Shown here: positions 9,058 through 18,170 of the stretch, piece after piece
How the letters are laid out: every line of letters begins with the position of its first letter
How positions within the stretch are numbered: position 1 is the stretch's first letter
Assembly (NCBI RefSeq): GCF_028280385.1
Contig: NZ_JANQLX010000015.1
Span: 682,001 to 746,000 of the forward strand
Direction of reading: 5' to 3'
Origin: Allomuricauda sp.
Lineage (GTDB): Bacteria; Bacteroidota; Bacteroidia; Flavobacteriales; Flavobacteriaceae
Length of the DNA stretch: 64,000 bases
Notes under the pieces: generated by a model
Database searches by the model: none
The model's input: only the letters and a program-made list of their open reading frames with translations
What the model was told of the DNA's origin: nothing
Position numbers and translations under genes: made by a program

Positions 9058-9826
9058 TTAAGTTCCAGTTATTTACTTGTGGAATGGCATGGTGGGCCGT
9101 TAGGTCAAATTGTGTGGGAACCACGGATACATAGCCTTGACCAAGCGCCCACTCGTCCGTGTCTTCCCCTTTGTCCAGCAACTCAAACTCTCCGGAAAGC
9201 CAGTAATAATCTTTGCCCGTAGGACTTGTGCGCTTGTCAAACTGTTCTTTCCAGTTGGCCCTGGCCTGTCTGCATACCTTGATGCCTTTGGGTTCGCTAT
9301 CGGATTTGGGAAAGTTTACATTGAGCACCGTTCCCTTGGGAATACCATGCGTAAGCGCTTCTCTCACTATTTTTTTGGCGGATGCCAAAGTGGGGGCAAA
9401 ATTGGCCTCCCAAGAATAGTCGCAAAGTGAAAATCCAATGGCTGGAATCCCCTCTATCCCCGCTTCAATGGCAGCGCTCATGGTCCCGGAATAAATTACA
9501 TTGATGGAGGCATTGGACCCATGGTTGATACCGCTTACGCAGATATCGGGCTTTCGGTCCAATAATTCCTGAAGTGCCAGCTTCACGCAGTCGGCGGGGG
9601 TACCGCTGCAACTGTATTCCAAAGGGGCACCTTCTTCATGATCAATAACAACCTGTTTGGAATATAGGGTGCTGTCTATGGTTATGGCATGTCCCATACC
9701 AGATTGGGGGCTGTCCGGTGCCACTACCACAACCTCCCCGATTTCCTTCATGACCCTGATAAGTGATCGCAGTCCCGGTGCGGTAATTCCATCATCGTTG
9801 GTGACCAGGATAAGCGGTTTTTCCAT
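9047..9826 (-). CDS. surE: 5'/3'-nucleotidase SurE
   Basis: Metal-dependent nucleoside monophosphatase of the cytoplasm, linked to stationary-phase survival. The 259-aa product has the SurE core: ILVTNDDGITAPGL at the N-terminus with the paired Asp metal ligands, APDSPQSGMGHAIT with the metal-binding Ser, and CVSGINHGSNAS with the metal-binding Asn. It is the first gene of the leftward operon with the 95-aa membrane protein, lpxB, the NlpC/P60 gene and comEC. Its 3' end overlaps the next start by 11 bases. Confidence 0.96.
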   Translation of the reverse strand: MEKPLILVTNDDGITAPGLRSLIRVMKEIGEVVVVAPDSPQSGMGHAITIDSTLYSKQVVIDHEEGAPLEYSCSGTPADCVKLALQELLDRKPDICVSGINHGSNASINVIYSGTMSAAIEAGIEGIPAIGFSLCDYSWEANFAPTLASAKKIVREALTHGIPKGTVLNVNFPKSDSEPKGIKVCRQARANWKEQFDKRTSPTGKDYYWLSGEFELLDKGEDTDEWALGQGYVSVVPTQFDLTAHHAIPQVNNWNLNEH

Positions 9827-10030
9827 TCTGTATAATTAATAGGGTAAAAATACGTTTTTCATTAGGATATGATACCCTTGGTGTTTAACAAAAAATTAAA
9901 CGCATGGTGCCAATGTGGCACGGTTTTTTCAGTATCTTAGGGAATTCATACGAGTAGAAACGGAGGATGAAGTGATGATTATTTGGTTGGATGGCCAGCC
10001 AGTTTCGTTCCCAATTAAACGACCTTATTT
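9827..10030. promoter_or_regulatory. Divergent intergenic region between surE and prc, with a 15-bp palindrome
   Basis: This 204-base gap lies between two divergent genes. At 9907-9921 the sequence GTGCCA-ATG-TGGCAC is a perfect inverted repeat (6-bp arms, 3-base centre), followed by GGTTTTTTC. It could be an operator, or a short hairpin in the prc leader. TATCTTAG at about 9932-9939 is one base off the TANNTTTG -7 consensus. On the minus strand TATTTTTA (9852-9845) is a similar near match ahead of surE. None is proven. Confidence 0.35.
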
Positions 10031-12196
10031 ATGAAAAAGAATTTCATCTTGGCTCTTCTGGTAATTCTTGTGGCGGGAGCTTCCTGCAGTTTTACCAGCA
10101 AATCTTTTGAAAATGACGACAAGGACAAATTGTTGTTGGATTTGATTACCTACGTACTTGAACGTGGTCATTATGAGCCCAAAAACCTAAATGATAGCTT
10201 TTCTTCCAATGTGTTTGATGACTTTATCGATATTCTGGATCCCACAAAACGCTATTTTCTTTCCAGTGATATCCGGGAATTTGAAAAATACCGGTTCCAG
10301 ATTGATGACGAAATCAAAAATACCGACATAACCTTCTTCAATATTGTGTACCAACGTCTAATGAAGCGTATGGATGAGGCAAAGGATATTTATAGGGAAG
10401 TCCTGTCCGAACCATTTGATTACTCCATCCAGGAGACCATCAACATTGATTACAAAGATCAGGATTATGCCGCAAATAGAAAGCAATTGAAGGAGCGGTG
10501 GAGAAAACAGTTGAAATACAACACCTTGGCGGTTTTTGATGACAAAGTTGAAAACACCATAGCAGATGCAGGCAATGCGGATGAAAGAACGGAGATCCTG
10601 ACCTTGTCAAGTTTGCCAAATACAGTAAATGACAAGGAGTTGGAAGCAGAGGCCAGGGACAACACCAAGAATACCTTGGACGAGTTCTTCGATTTTATAG
10701 ATGATTTGGAAAGAAAAGATTGGTTTGTCCAATATATCAACACCATTGTGGACGAATTTGACCCCCATACCTTTTATTTTGCCCCAGATGACAAGGAGAA
10801 GTTTGACATTGGCATGTCCGGGAAGTTTGAAGGGATTGGTGCCCGTTTACAGAAAAAGCCCGAAGGAGCCAGGATCATGGAGATTATTTCCGGGGGCCCG
10901 GTTTGGAGGGATCAAAGTCTTGAAGTGGGAGATGAGATCCTAAAAGTAGGACAAGATGGTGAGGAACCCATTGACATTGTGGGCATGCGATTGGACGATG
11001 CCATAAAATTGATCAAAGGGCCGAAAGGTACCATCGTTGATCTTACCGTTAGAAAAGTGGACGGTACCATTGAAGTGGTTTCCATAACCAGGGATGTGGT
11101 CATGTTGGAGGAATCCTATGCAAAATCGGCCACGGTACAACAGGAGGAACAGAAATATGGCTTGATCAATCTGCCTAAGTTTTATGTAGATTTTGAAGAC
11201 TATACCGAACGTAATGCTGCAACCGATGTGGCCAAAGAAGTAGAAAGGCTTAAAGAAGCGGGCGTGGAAGGAATTGTTCTCGACCTTAGGGATAATGGGG
11301 GAGGTTCCTTAAAAACGGTTGTTGAAATGGCCGGACTCTTCATCAAGGATGGTCCAATTGTGCAGGTAAGGTCTTCCGGACAAAGAAAGGAAGTACATGA
11401 AGACAAGGATGAGCGTATACAATGGGACGGTCCCCTGGTGATTTTGGTCAACGAACTCTCTGCCTCTGCCTCTGAGATTTTGGCCGCGGCCATGCAAGAT
11501 TATAAGCGCGCGGTTGTAATTGGTAGCAAACAAACATTTGGAAAAGGAACGGTACAAAATGTGATTCCTTTGGACAATATTGTACGAAGCAATGAACATG
11601 GAGACCTGGGAGCCATTAAGCTAACCACACAAAAGTTTTATAGAATAAATGGTGGATCTACACAGTTGGAAGGCGTTAAGAGTGATATTGTGGTTCCAGA
11701 CCGTTATAGCTACATTGATCTTGGTGAAAGAGATCAAGAAAACCCGTTGGGCTGGGATAAAATTACTCCCGCGGATTATGAGATATGGGATGGTTATATC
11801 GATTTTGAGACCGCAGTGGCTAACAGTAAAAAACGTATGGAAAATAATCCACAGATCAAATTGATCGAGGAAAATGCCAAATGGCTTAAGGAACAACAGG
11901 ATGAAACCATTGTTTCCCTTAATTACAATGCGTTCAAGGTGAAGGAAGAAGAAGCGCAGAAACGATCTGCGCATTTCAAAAATCTTAGGGAGTACGATTC
12001 CAAGCTTACTTTTGAATCCCTGAAATATGAAACTGAGTTGTTTACCCAAGATCCTGTTTTACGGGAAAAAAGAGATCGTTGGCACAAAAATCTAGCAAGG
12101 GATATCTATGTTGAGGAAGCCATCAATGTGTTGAAGGACCTTCGTTTGAACAACATTAAAAGCAGTGAGCGAAAATTGGCCAGTGTTAAAGGTTGA
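10031..12196 (+). CDS. prc: Carboxy-terminal (tail-specific) processing protease
   Basis: Periplasmic S41 serine protease that recognises nonpolar C-termini. The 721-aa product has a signal peptide ending near residue 20; a Cys there (AGASC) could be lipidated, but the lipobox is imperfect. Order: N-terminal helical region, PDZ domain around residues 265-345 (FEGIGARLQKK onward), S41 protease core, and a long C-terminal DUF3340-type helical region. Compared with E. coli Prc/Tsp, the Ser/Asp/Lys set is present: Ser479 in SASASEI, Asp490 in MQDYKRA and Lys505 in TFGKGTVQ. Its length matches the large Prc type, not the short CtpA type. A terminator follows at 12219-12246. Confidence 0.95.
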   Translation: MKKNFILALLVILVAGASCSFTSKSFENDDKDKLLLDLITYVLERGHYEPKNLNDSFSSNVFDDFIDILDPTKRYFLSSDIREFEKYRFQIDDEIKNTDITFFNIVYQRLMKRMDEAKDIYREVLSEPFDYSIQETINIDYKDQDYAANRKQLKERWRKQLKYNTLAVFDDKVENTIADAGNADERTEILTLSSLPNTVNDKELEAEARDNTKNTLDEFFDFIDDLERKDWFVQYINTIVDEFDPHTFYFAPDDKEKFDIGMSGKFEGIGARLQKKPEGARIMEIISGGPVWRDQSLEVGDEILKVGQDGEEPIDIVGMRLDDAIKLIKGPKGTIVDLTVRKVDGTIEVVSITRDVVMLEESYAKSATVQQEEQKYGLINLPKFYVDFEDYTERNAATDVAKEVERLKEAGVEGIVLDLRDNGGGSLKTVVEMAGLFIKDGPIVQVRSSGQRKEVHEDKDERIQWDGPLVILVNELSASASEILAAAMQDYKRAVVIGSKQTFGKGTVQNVIPLDNIVRSNEHGDLGAIKLTTQKFYRINGGSTQLEGVKSDIVVPDRYSYIDLGERDQENPLGWDKITPADYEIWDGYIDFETAVANSKKRMENNPQIKLIEENAKWLKEQQDETIVSLNYNAFKVKEEEAQKRSAHFKNLREYDSKLTFESLKYETELFTQDPVLREKRDRWHKNLARDIYVEEAINVLKDLRLNNIKSSERKLASVKG

Positions 12197-12218
12197 TCCT
12201 AGCTTTTCAAAATAGTAT

Positions 12219-12246
12219 AAAGCCGACTCTTGTAGTCGGTTTTTTT
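12219..12246 (+). terminator. Rho-independent terminator of prc
   Basis: GCCGACT and AGTCGGT pair around the loop CTTGT and are followed by a run of T. The hairpin begins 22 bases after the prc stop and lies between convergent prc and the GNAT gene. Confidence 0.8.
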
Positions 12247-12272
12247 ATGCTTGGAACCCAACAAAAGATGTC

Positions 12273-12722
12273 TTATACCGAAATCCCATAAATACGGGCT
12301 TCTTCGCCCCAGGGATGATGGCCGTTTCCCAAATAAGCAAAACCATACCGCTCATAATAACCCACATGCTCCGTACATAAATACAAGTCTGTAAACCCGC
12401 CTTTGGCGGCATCTTCCTTGGCCTTGTCAATCAACAGGGAGGGATATCCATTTCCCCTATGTTTTTCTTCAATGAACAGAGCGCAGAGCCAAGGGTATAG
12501 GTCCATTCTGCTGATAAAATCATTGGTGATCAAGCCGGCACATCCCACAATTTGATCCCCTTTCATGAGCAAATACCATTGTGGCAATGGAGTATGCGAA
12601 CCAATACAGTGTGCAATAGAGTCCTGGTAGACCTGGGGAGGAACACTGGGCCACTTTTTTTGGAAATAGGAAATGGCCACTTCCATAAAACCTGGATTTT
12701 CACGAACAGAAATTATTTTCAT
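12273..12722 (-). CDS. GNAT-family N-acetyltransferase
   Basis: Probable acetyl-CoA-dependent N-acetyltransferase with unknown substrate. I start at the ATG at 12722 (149 aa), since the frame upstream of it carries no family features and would run into the promoter region. The acetyl-CoA-binding motif A is FIEEKHRGNGYPSLLIDKA (about residues 88-106), preceded by the beta-strand region QWYLLMKGDQIVGCAGL. The C-terminal VGYYERYGFAYLG is typical of GNATs. The gene is single, convergent to prc and divergent from the nuclease gene. Confidence 0.88.
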   Translation of the reverse strand: MKIISVRENPGFMEVAISYFQKKWPSVPPQVYQDSIAHCIGSHTPLPQWYLLMKGDQIVGCAGLITNDFISRMDLYPWLCALFIEEKHRGNGYPSLLIDKAKEDAAKGGFTDLYLCTEHVGYYERYGFAYLGNGHHPWGEEARIYGISV

Positions 12723-12755
12723 ATAGTTTTCTTTGATGGATCGGTTGGGGTATTC

Positions 12756-12788
12756 CAAAAATATACTAAACTTGACCTTTGGTCCCAA
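12756..12788 (-). promoter_or_regulatory. Flavobacterial-type promoter for the GNAT gene
   Basis: On the minus strand TATTTTTG (12763-12756) fits the -7 consensus TANNTTTG. A TTG lies upstream (12788-12786), separated by 22 bases, within the spacing known for Flavobacterium promoters. The -7 element ends 33 bases before the GNAT start codon. Confidence 0.45.
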
Positions 12789-12800
12789 TATTCTGAACCG

Positions 12801-13601
12801 ATGAAAAACAAAACCATATATACCATTCTTTTCATTGCTTGTGTAATTGGATTTTGGGTTTTTGAAAATTTCTATACCCCAGCCATGTATTCCAACCCCA
12901 ACATAGATGCAAAAAAGGCGGTGCTGGAGGAGGAATTTAGACCTGAATCCACTACGGGCGAACTCGTATTCCATGACTACTATATGCTCTCGTACAGTGA
13001 GCCCCATGAACAGGCAGAATGGGTTGGCTACATCTTAAAGAAGGAACATTTGACCTATGATGACCGCAGAAGACCCTATTTTATCGAGGATCCAAAGGTC
13101 AGTTCCAAATCGGCCGATTGGAGAAATTACAAAGGTTCTGGATATGATCGTGGACACCTGTGCCCAGCTGGGGATAGACGGTTTTCGGAATACGCCTATA
13201 AAGAGACCTTTTATACCAGTAACATCAGTCCACAAGACCGGGAATTCAACGCTGGAATCTGGAACCGTTTGGAACAACAAATACGTTCCTGGTGCAAAAG
13301 ATATGGGGATTTAGTTGTGATTACGGGAGGCGTGCTGGAAAACGGATTGGATGAAATTGGGGAAGAAGATGTGGATGTTCCCAATGCTTTTTATAAAATC
13401 GTTTTGCGTAGGAACGACCCCGAACACAAGTTGGTTGCGTTTTTGATCCCCAACCAGGAAAATAAAAAGCCGCTTTCCCATTTTCTGATTTCGATAGACG
13501 AGCTTGAAGAGGAAACGGGCATCAATTTTTTTAGTAAACAACCCGAAACCTGGCAATCCGGGAGGGAGTCCGGGATCAATGCTTCAGGGTGGAAATTTTA
13601 A
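12801..13601 (+). CDS. DNA/RNA non-specific endonuclease, secreted or membrane-anchored
   Basis: Beta-beta-alpha-metal nuclease of the NucA/NucG type that cuts DNA and RNA with Mg2+. I start at the ATG at 12801 (266 aa), which opens a hydrophobic N-terminal segment (residues 4-20) acting as signal peptide or anchor. The catalytic motif DRGHLCPAGD is intact, with general base His119. The downstream SNISPQDREFNAGIWNRLE supplies the metal-binding Asn. The location predicts nutrient DNA breakdown or biofilm remodelling outside the cytoplasm. Its stop overlaps the convergent rodA stop at a TTAA (13598-13601). Confidence 0.93.
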   Translation: MKNKTIYTILFIACVIGFWVFENFYTPAMYSNPNIDAKKAVLEEEFRPESTTGELVFHDYYMLSYSEPHEQAEWVGYILKKEHLTYDDRRRPYFIEDPKVSSKSADWRNYKGSGYDRGHLCPAGDRRFSEYAYKETFYTSNISPQDREFNAGIWNRLEQQIRSWCKRYGDLVVITGGVLENGLDEIGEEDVDVPNAFYKIVLRRNDPEHKLVAFLIPNQENKKPLSHFLISIDELEEETGINFFSKQPETWQSGRESGINASGWKF

Positions 13602-14881
13602 ATCCCGTCCTTTAAACGGTTCGAGTCCAATTTTAGGAAAATAAACAGGAGCATGGTAAAAAATATCAGGCCCGAGCCCCCATAGCTAAAAAATGGGAGG
13701 GGTACTCCAATGGTGGGCAAAAGGCCTATCACCATCCCGATATTGATGAAGTAGTGAATCAACAATATTGAAATGACCCCATAGCCGTACATCCGACTGA
13801 AATCACTTTTTTGCCGTTCGGCAATGAAAATCAACCGTAAAAAGAAAAAGGAAAATAAAAAGATAACGGTGGCGGTGCCCATAAAGCCCCATTCTTCTCC
13901 CACCGAACTAAAAATATAATCCGTGTGCTGCTCGGGAACAAAATCGCCCTTGGTACGTGTGCCCTCCAAAAAACCTTTACCAAAGAATCCTCCAGATTCT
14001 ATGGCTTTCTCGGATTGGTAGGTGTTGTAACCGATGGTCTTTCGGATTTCCTCCAATTTTTTTTCGTCCTTTTCCAAGCTCAACCAAAGGGCAAAGCGAT
14101 CGCGGTGGCGCTGTTCAAATACATTGTCGAAAACAAAACCGACGGAAAACGAAAATAAAACAGCGGCCCCTATTATGGCCATAAATGGCAAAACAGGAAT
14201 CTTGGTCGATTTTTTCTTAAAGCCATAAATCAAAATGGTCAGCATCACCAAACCAATGGAAACCCACACGGTGCCAAACATAAGGGTGGTGGCAAACAAC
14301 AATACCATCACCAATAGGATTCCCAAGTAGTACAAAGGGAATCCTTCCCGGAATAGGACAAAAAAGAGGGAAAAGTAGATGAGCGAGCTACCGGGATCGG
14401 GTTGGGGCAAAATAAGCAATGCTGGCAATAAAATGAGAAGAAGCGCATAGATCTGGTGCCTTCTGTTCTTTATATCGGTTTGGATATCACTTAAGTATTT
14501 GGCCAGGGCCAATGCGGTGGTCACTTTGGCCAATTCGGAAGGTTGTAGGTTAAAAAAACCTAGGTCGTACCATGAAGTGGCCCCCGCTATGGTCTTTCCG
14601 AATACAAACAATCCCAATAACAAGACCAAGGAAACAATGTAAAAAATAGAGGCAAAGCGTTCAAAAAAATTGGTTTCAATAAAAAGGACAAAGAGAATGC
14701 CCAACCCGGCCAATCCAATAAAGAACAACTGCTTTCCGTAAAGGGTGGAAAAATCAAAGATGGAAGTGTTGGGGTCACTTAAGGTGGTGGAATAAATATT
14801 CACCCAACCAATGAGAACCAGAAGCGCGTAAAGAATGACCGTAAGCCAATCAATTCTTCCGAACAGTCCTCTACCAAACAT
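13598..14881 (-). CDS. rodA: Rod-shape-determining glycosyltransferase RodA (SEDS family)
   Basis: Polymerises lipid II glycan strands during cell elongation, with PBP2 as its transpeptidase partner. I start at the ATG at 14881 (427 aa), which overlaps the mrdA stop by 11 bases; a GTG 27 bases upstream is a weaker option. The protein has about ten membrane helices and SEDS motifs such as GATSWYDLGFFNLQPSELAK, the LPQPDPGSSL loop with the catalytic-type Asp, and the C-terminal GVPLPFFSYGGSGL. It is the last gene of the mre-mrd cluster. Confidence 0.96.
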   Translation of the reverse strand: MFGRGLFGRIDWLTVILYALLVLIGWVNIYSTTLSDPNTSIFDFSTLYGKQLFFIGLAGLGILFVLFIETNFFERFASIFYIVSLVLLLGLFVFGKTIAGATSWYDLGFFNLQPSELAKVTTALALAKYLSDIQTDIKNRRHQIYALLLILLPALLILPQPDPGSSLIYFSLFFVLFREGFPLYYLGILLVMVLLFATTLMFGTVWVSIGLVMLTILIYGFKKKSTKIPVLPFMAIIGAAVLFSFSVGFVFDNVFEQRHRDRFALWLSLEKDEKKLEEIRKTIGYNTYQSEKAIESGGFFGKGFLEGTRTKGDFVPEQHTDYIFSSVGEEWGFMGTATVIFLFSFFFLRLIFIAERQKSDFSRMYGYGVISILLIHYFINIGMVIGLLPTIGVPLPFFSYGGSGLIFFTMLLFIFLKLDSNRLKDGI

Positions 14882-16739
14882 ACTCGTTGATCTTGAACGG
14901 TTCCCCACTTAAAGGTTTGGCATACTCATGCTCCAGGGTTTTCTCCAACATGCGTTTTTCCAAATCTTTTCGGGTAATCTCCCCTTTGATATATTTTTCT
15001 ATCAATAGCGAAGCTATATGACCTGCGTACCTGGCGCCGTAGTATCCGTTTTCAATGTATACCGCCAGTGCTATTTTTGGATTTTCAACAGGTGCAAAGG
15101 CTACAAAAACGGAGTTGTCCGTAAGCTGTACCTTTTGCCCATCAATACGGGTAAAATTCTCTACCGTTCCGGTTTTACCGGCAATGTTTATGTTGGGGAC
15201 CTGAATCCATTTGGCGGTACCGTATTTGTATACATTGGCCATTCCCTCAATAACCGGCTCAAAATGCTTGCGATCAATTGTGGTGTAGTGGGGTTCGGTA
15301 TATTTTGGGTCCAATACCCCTGAATTGCCCACACTTTTTAAGATATGGGGTGTATAGTAATACCCGCGGTTGGCAATGGCGGCCGTCATATTGGCCAGTT
15401 GTAATGGCGTGGCGGCCACTTCGCCTTGCCCAATGGAATTGGAGATAATGGTGGAAGAAGCCCATCTACCGTCACCGTACCAACGGTCATAAAATGATTT
15501 TCCAGGAATTCGGCCAGGCCTTCCCGTAGGGAGATCGGTTCCCAAATAATTCCCCAATCCAAAACTTTTGATGTGCTTTTCCCAAACATCCATCCCTTCG
15601 TCCGTAGTTGGATATTTATCATAGATTTTTCGGAACGTTCCCGCAAAGTAGGCATTGCATGATTCCTGAATCCCGGATATCATGTTGCGTACCCCTCCTC
15701 CGCAATGGCAACCCTTTTTCTGGTTCCCAACATAAAACCCATTATAGCAACGGAATTTGGTACTGGGTTCAATTACACCTTCCTGGAGTGCCACGAGTGC
15801 ATTTAATGTCTTGAAAGGGGATCCCGGTTCTTTTTCAAATGAGATAGATCTGTCAAATAAGGGTTTGGAAATACTATCGTAATGGAGTTTGCTGTAGTTT
15901 TTGGAGCGTTGCCTTCCTACTAATAGGGAGGGATCATAGGTGGGTCCGGAGATCATGGCAAGTATTTCTCCTGTTTTGGGTTCTATGGCCACAATTCCGC
16001 CCCGTTTTCCATGCATTAAACGTTCTCCGTACTCCTGTAGGTGTTTGTCTAGGGTAATCCGGATTTCCTTGCCTTGCTCGGGTAGGGTATCCAGTCGTCC
16101 TCCTTTATAAGGGCCAATGTCCCGGTTAAAACGGTCTTTTTGGATATGTTTCACACCTTTCCGTCCCCGGAGCACTTCTTCATACTGCTTTTCTACCCCG
16201 GTTTGCCCCTTCAGCTCCCCGGCCACATAATACGGATTTCGGTCCAGGTCCCATTCATTTACCTCTGATATATAGCCTAGAACATTGGCGGCACCGGATG
16301 TGGTGTAGTAACGCAACGATCGCTTTTGGATATAAAAGCCTTCAAAATGCCGCATTTTTTCTTGAAGACGGGCGTAATCTTCCTTTGACAATTGCGGTAC
16401 CAAAACGGAGGGAAGACGTGGGGAATAGACACGGGCCTTTTTCATTTTTTGCATAAAAGTAGCCTTATCTATATCCAACAATTGACAAAATTGGAGGGTG
16501 TCCAATGGTTTGACCTCCCGTGGGATGACCATCACATCATAAGCAGCCTGGTTACCCACCATCAGTTCCCCATTCCGGTCGTAGATGTACCCGCGTTCGG
16601 GATAGTCATATATTTTTTTGATGGCCGGATCGTCTAAAATTTGATCGGGAGAGAACCTAAAAAGCTGTAAATACGAGAGTCTTCCTATAAAGGTGAACCC
16701 AATTATGACAATGATGGAGGATAGCAGTAATTTCTTCAT
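14871..16739 (-). CDS. mrdA: Penicillin-binding protein 2 (elongation transpeptidase)
   Basis: Class B transpeptidase that cross-links peptidoglycan in the elongasome. The 622-aa product has one N-terminal membrane anchor, a dimerisation/pedestal region (about 45-215) and the transpeptidase domain. Active-site motifs are SPFK (Ser307-Lys310), SCN (360-362) and KTG (522-524). Three cysteines (331, 344, 346) sit between the first two motifs, in the region where E. coli PBP2 has been reported to bind zinc, so a metal site is possible (inference). It overlaps rodA by 11 bases and follows mreD after 54 bases. Confidence 0.96.
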   Translation of the reverse strand: MKKLLLSSIIVIIGFTFIGRLSYLQLFRFSPDQILDDPAIKKIYDYPERGYIYDRNGELMVGNQAAYDVMVIPREVKPLDTLQFCQLLDIDKATFMQKMKKARVYSPRLPSVLVPQLSKEDYARLQEKMRHFEGFYIQKRSLRYYTTSGAANVLGYISEVNEWDLDRNPYYVAGELKGQTGVEKQYEEVLRGRKGVKHIQKDRFNRDIGPYKGGRLDTLPEQGKEIRITLDKHLQEYGERLMHGKRGGIVAIEPKTGEILAMISGPTYDPSLLVGRQRSKNYSKLHYDSISKPLFDRSISFEKEPGSPFKTLNALVALQEGVIEPSTKFRCYNGFYVGNQKKGCHCGGGVRNMISGIQESCNAYFAGTFRKIYDKYPTTDEGMDVWEKHIKSFGLGNYLGTDLPTGRPGRIPGKSFYDRWYGDGRWASSTIISNSIGQGEVAATPLQLANMTAAIANRGYYYTPHILKSVGNSGVLDPKYTEPHYTTIDRKHFEPVIEGMANVYKYGTAKWIQVPNINIAGKTGTVENFTRIDGQKVQLTDNSVFVAFAPVENPKIALAVYIENGYYGARYAGHIASLLIEKYIKGEITRKDLEKRMLEKTLEHEYAKPLSGEPFKINEYVW

Positions 16740-16793
16740 CTAAAAACCCTATTTGCCCCAGGGGCTTTTTATTTCAACGGAGCAACCTCAATT

Positions 16794-17300
16794 TTATTCG
16801 CTTTGCGGACTGAAAAGTGAACTAAAAAGGGCGCATATTACCAAAGTTACAATACCCGTGGTAAATACTTTTTTCAAAATTAATAGGAAATGGCTCAAGC
16901 TCATGGCCTCTATTGAAAAATAGACCACCTGGTGAATCAACACCAACAAGCCCAGAAATGTGAGCCGTTGTATTTTGGTGGTGTTCCTAAAACTAAAATT
17001 CTGAAACTCGTAATTGACCCCAAAACAAAACCGCATGATGACTGGTCTGGCATAGGCCACTGTCAAGGATGCTATGGAATGTACCGCAAGGGTGTCCGAG
17101 AAAAAATCGATCATAAAGCCCAACAAAAAAGCTGTCAACATAAAAATGGCCCTATTGCTCTTTAGCGGGTACCAGTAGAAAAATATGACGTACACCAAAG
17201 GGTTGATGAACCCCAGGAAATTTAGCGTGTTAAAAATCAGTACTTGGGTAAGCACCAGCAAAACAAAACGCAGTCCGTTAATAAGTAAAGTACTATTCAT
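16794..17300 (-). CDS. mreD: Rod-shape-determining protein MreD
   Basis: Small polytopic inner-membrane protein of the elongasome that works with MreC. The 168-aa product has five to six membrane helices and the family-typical GFMIDFFSDTLAVHSIASL region (about 60-80). MreD is poorly conserved in sequence, so the call rests on size, topology and position. Its start overlaps the end of mreC by 8 bases, and mrdA follows after 54 bases. Confidence 0.9.
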   Translation of the reverse strand: MNSTLLINGLRFVLLVLTQVLIFNTLNFLGFINPLVYVIFFYWYPLKSNRAIFMLTAFLLGFMIDFFSDTLAVHSIASLTVAYARPVIMRFCFGVNYEFQNFSFRNTTKIQRLTFLGLLVLIHQVVYFSIEAMSLSHFLLILKKVFTTGIVTLVICALFSSLFSPQSE

Positions 17301-18108
17301 CTTCCGTTTTGGCTTGCAATTCCAGGATTTCCTTTTTGTTTTTGTTGATGATCAGGTACACATTTTTAATGTTGGACATATCATTGAACAGTTCCACATC
17401 GATATGGTAGAAGCTCTTTGAGGTGTCCAGATCATATTTTTTAATGACCCCAATGGGGATGTTTTCCGGGAAAATACTGGACATGGCCCCTGTTACAATG
17501 GTGTCGCCCACCACCAAGGGGACCAATCTAGGGATATCCTTGAGCTGTACCGTAGTATAATCTTGTGCATCCCATTCCAAGGAACCAAAATTGTCCGTGT
17601 TCTTGATTTTGGCATTGATCCTGGACTTGGTGTTCAACACACTCAGTACGGTGGCGTAATTGGATGAGGTATGTTCCACGATCCCCAAAATTCCGTTTGT
17701 GGTAATGACGCCCATATCGGTTGCTATACCATGGTTTTCGCCCCTGTCAATGGTCAGATAGTTTCGGGGAGAGGAGAAACTGTTCTTGATTACGTTGGCG
17801 CTGATCACCTCATAATCCAATTGGGTTGAATCCAAAAGAATGGGTTGGTTCTGTGCGGTGTTGAACAGTAATCTTCGCAATTGTTCGTTTTCTGTCACCA
17901 AGCGCTGGTTTTCTTCGCGAAGGGAAAAATAGGATGATATATTGGCGGCCGTTCCGTAAATGGTGCCACTGACCCACTTGGAGGAATTAAAAAACTTGGA
18001 TTGGTGATAGGAGTGGGAGCGAATAGTCATCACCAGACAAATAAGCATAAGGAATGCATAGAGAAACGCATTTCTATAACTTAAAATAAAATTGATGATG
18101 CGCTGCAT
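17293..18108 (-). CDS. mreC: Rod-shape-determining protein MreC
   Basis: Bitopic inner-membrane scaffold that joins cytoplasmic MreB to periplasmic PBP2/RodA. The 271-aa product has an N-terminal membrane helix (about 10-27), a coiled-coil-prone stretch (REENQRLVTENEQLRRL, about 63-79) and a periplasmic beta-rich MreC domain containing NYLTIDRGENHGIATDMGVI. It lies 62 bases after mreB and overlaps mreD by 8 bases. Length is normal for the Bacteroidota family. Confidence 0.95.
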   Translation of the reverse strand: MQRIINFILSYRNAFLYAFLMLICLVMTIRSHSYHQSKFFNSSKWVSGTIYGTAANISSYFSLREENQRLVTENEQLRRLLFNTAQNQPILLDSTQLDYEVISANVIKNSFSSPRNYLTIDRGENHGIATDMGVITTNGILGIVEHTSSNYATVLSVLNTKSRINAKIKNTDNFGSLEWDAQDYTTVQLKDIPRLVPLVVGDTIVTGAMSSIFPENIPIGVIKKYDLDTSKSFYHIDVELFNDMSNIKNVYLIINKNKKEILELQAKTEDE

Positions 18109-18170
18109 GCCAATATTTGATTACGAAAGTCCTTGAACCTTCCAACAGTCTATGCCGCAAGGTGCGCCGA

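Noticed and set aside
12552..12800. Longer N-terminal reading of the nuclease gene
   Set aside because: It would bury the signal segment inside the protein and overlaps the GNAT gene; the ATG at 12801 opens a clean hydrophobic leader.
12723..13007. Longer N-terminal reading of the GNAT gene
   Set aside because: The extension overlaps the divergent nuclease gene and the promoter, and shows no GNAT-like residues; the ATG at 12722 gives a normal-length protein.
16740..16793. GCCCC-A-GGGGC hairpin with a T-run between mreD and mrdA
   Set aside because: The T-run is on the plus strand, where no gene is transcribed into it. The loop is too small, and the leftward operon clearly continues into mrdA.
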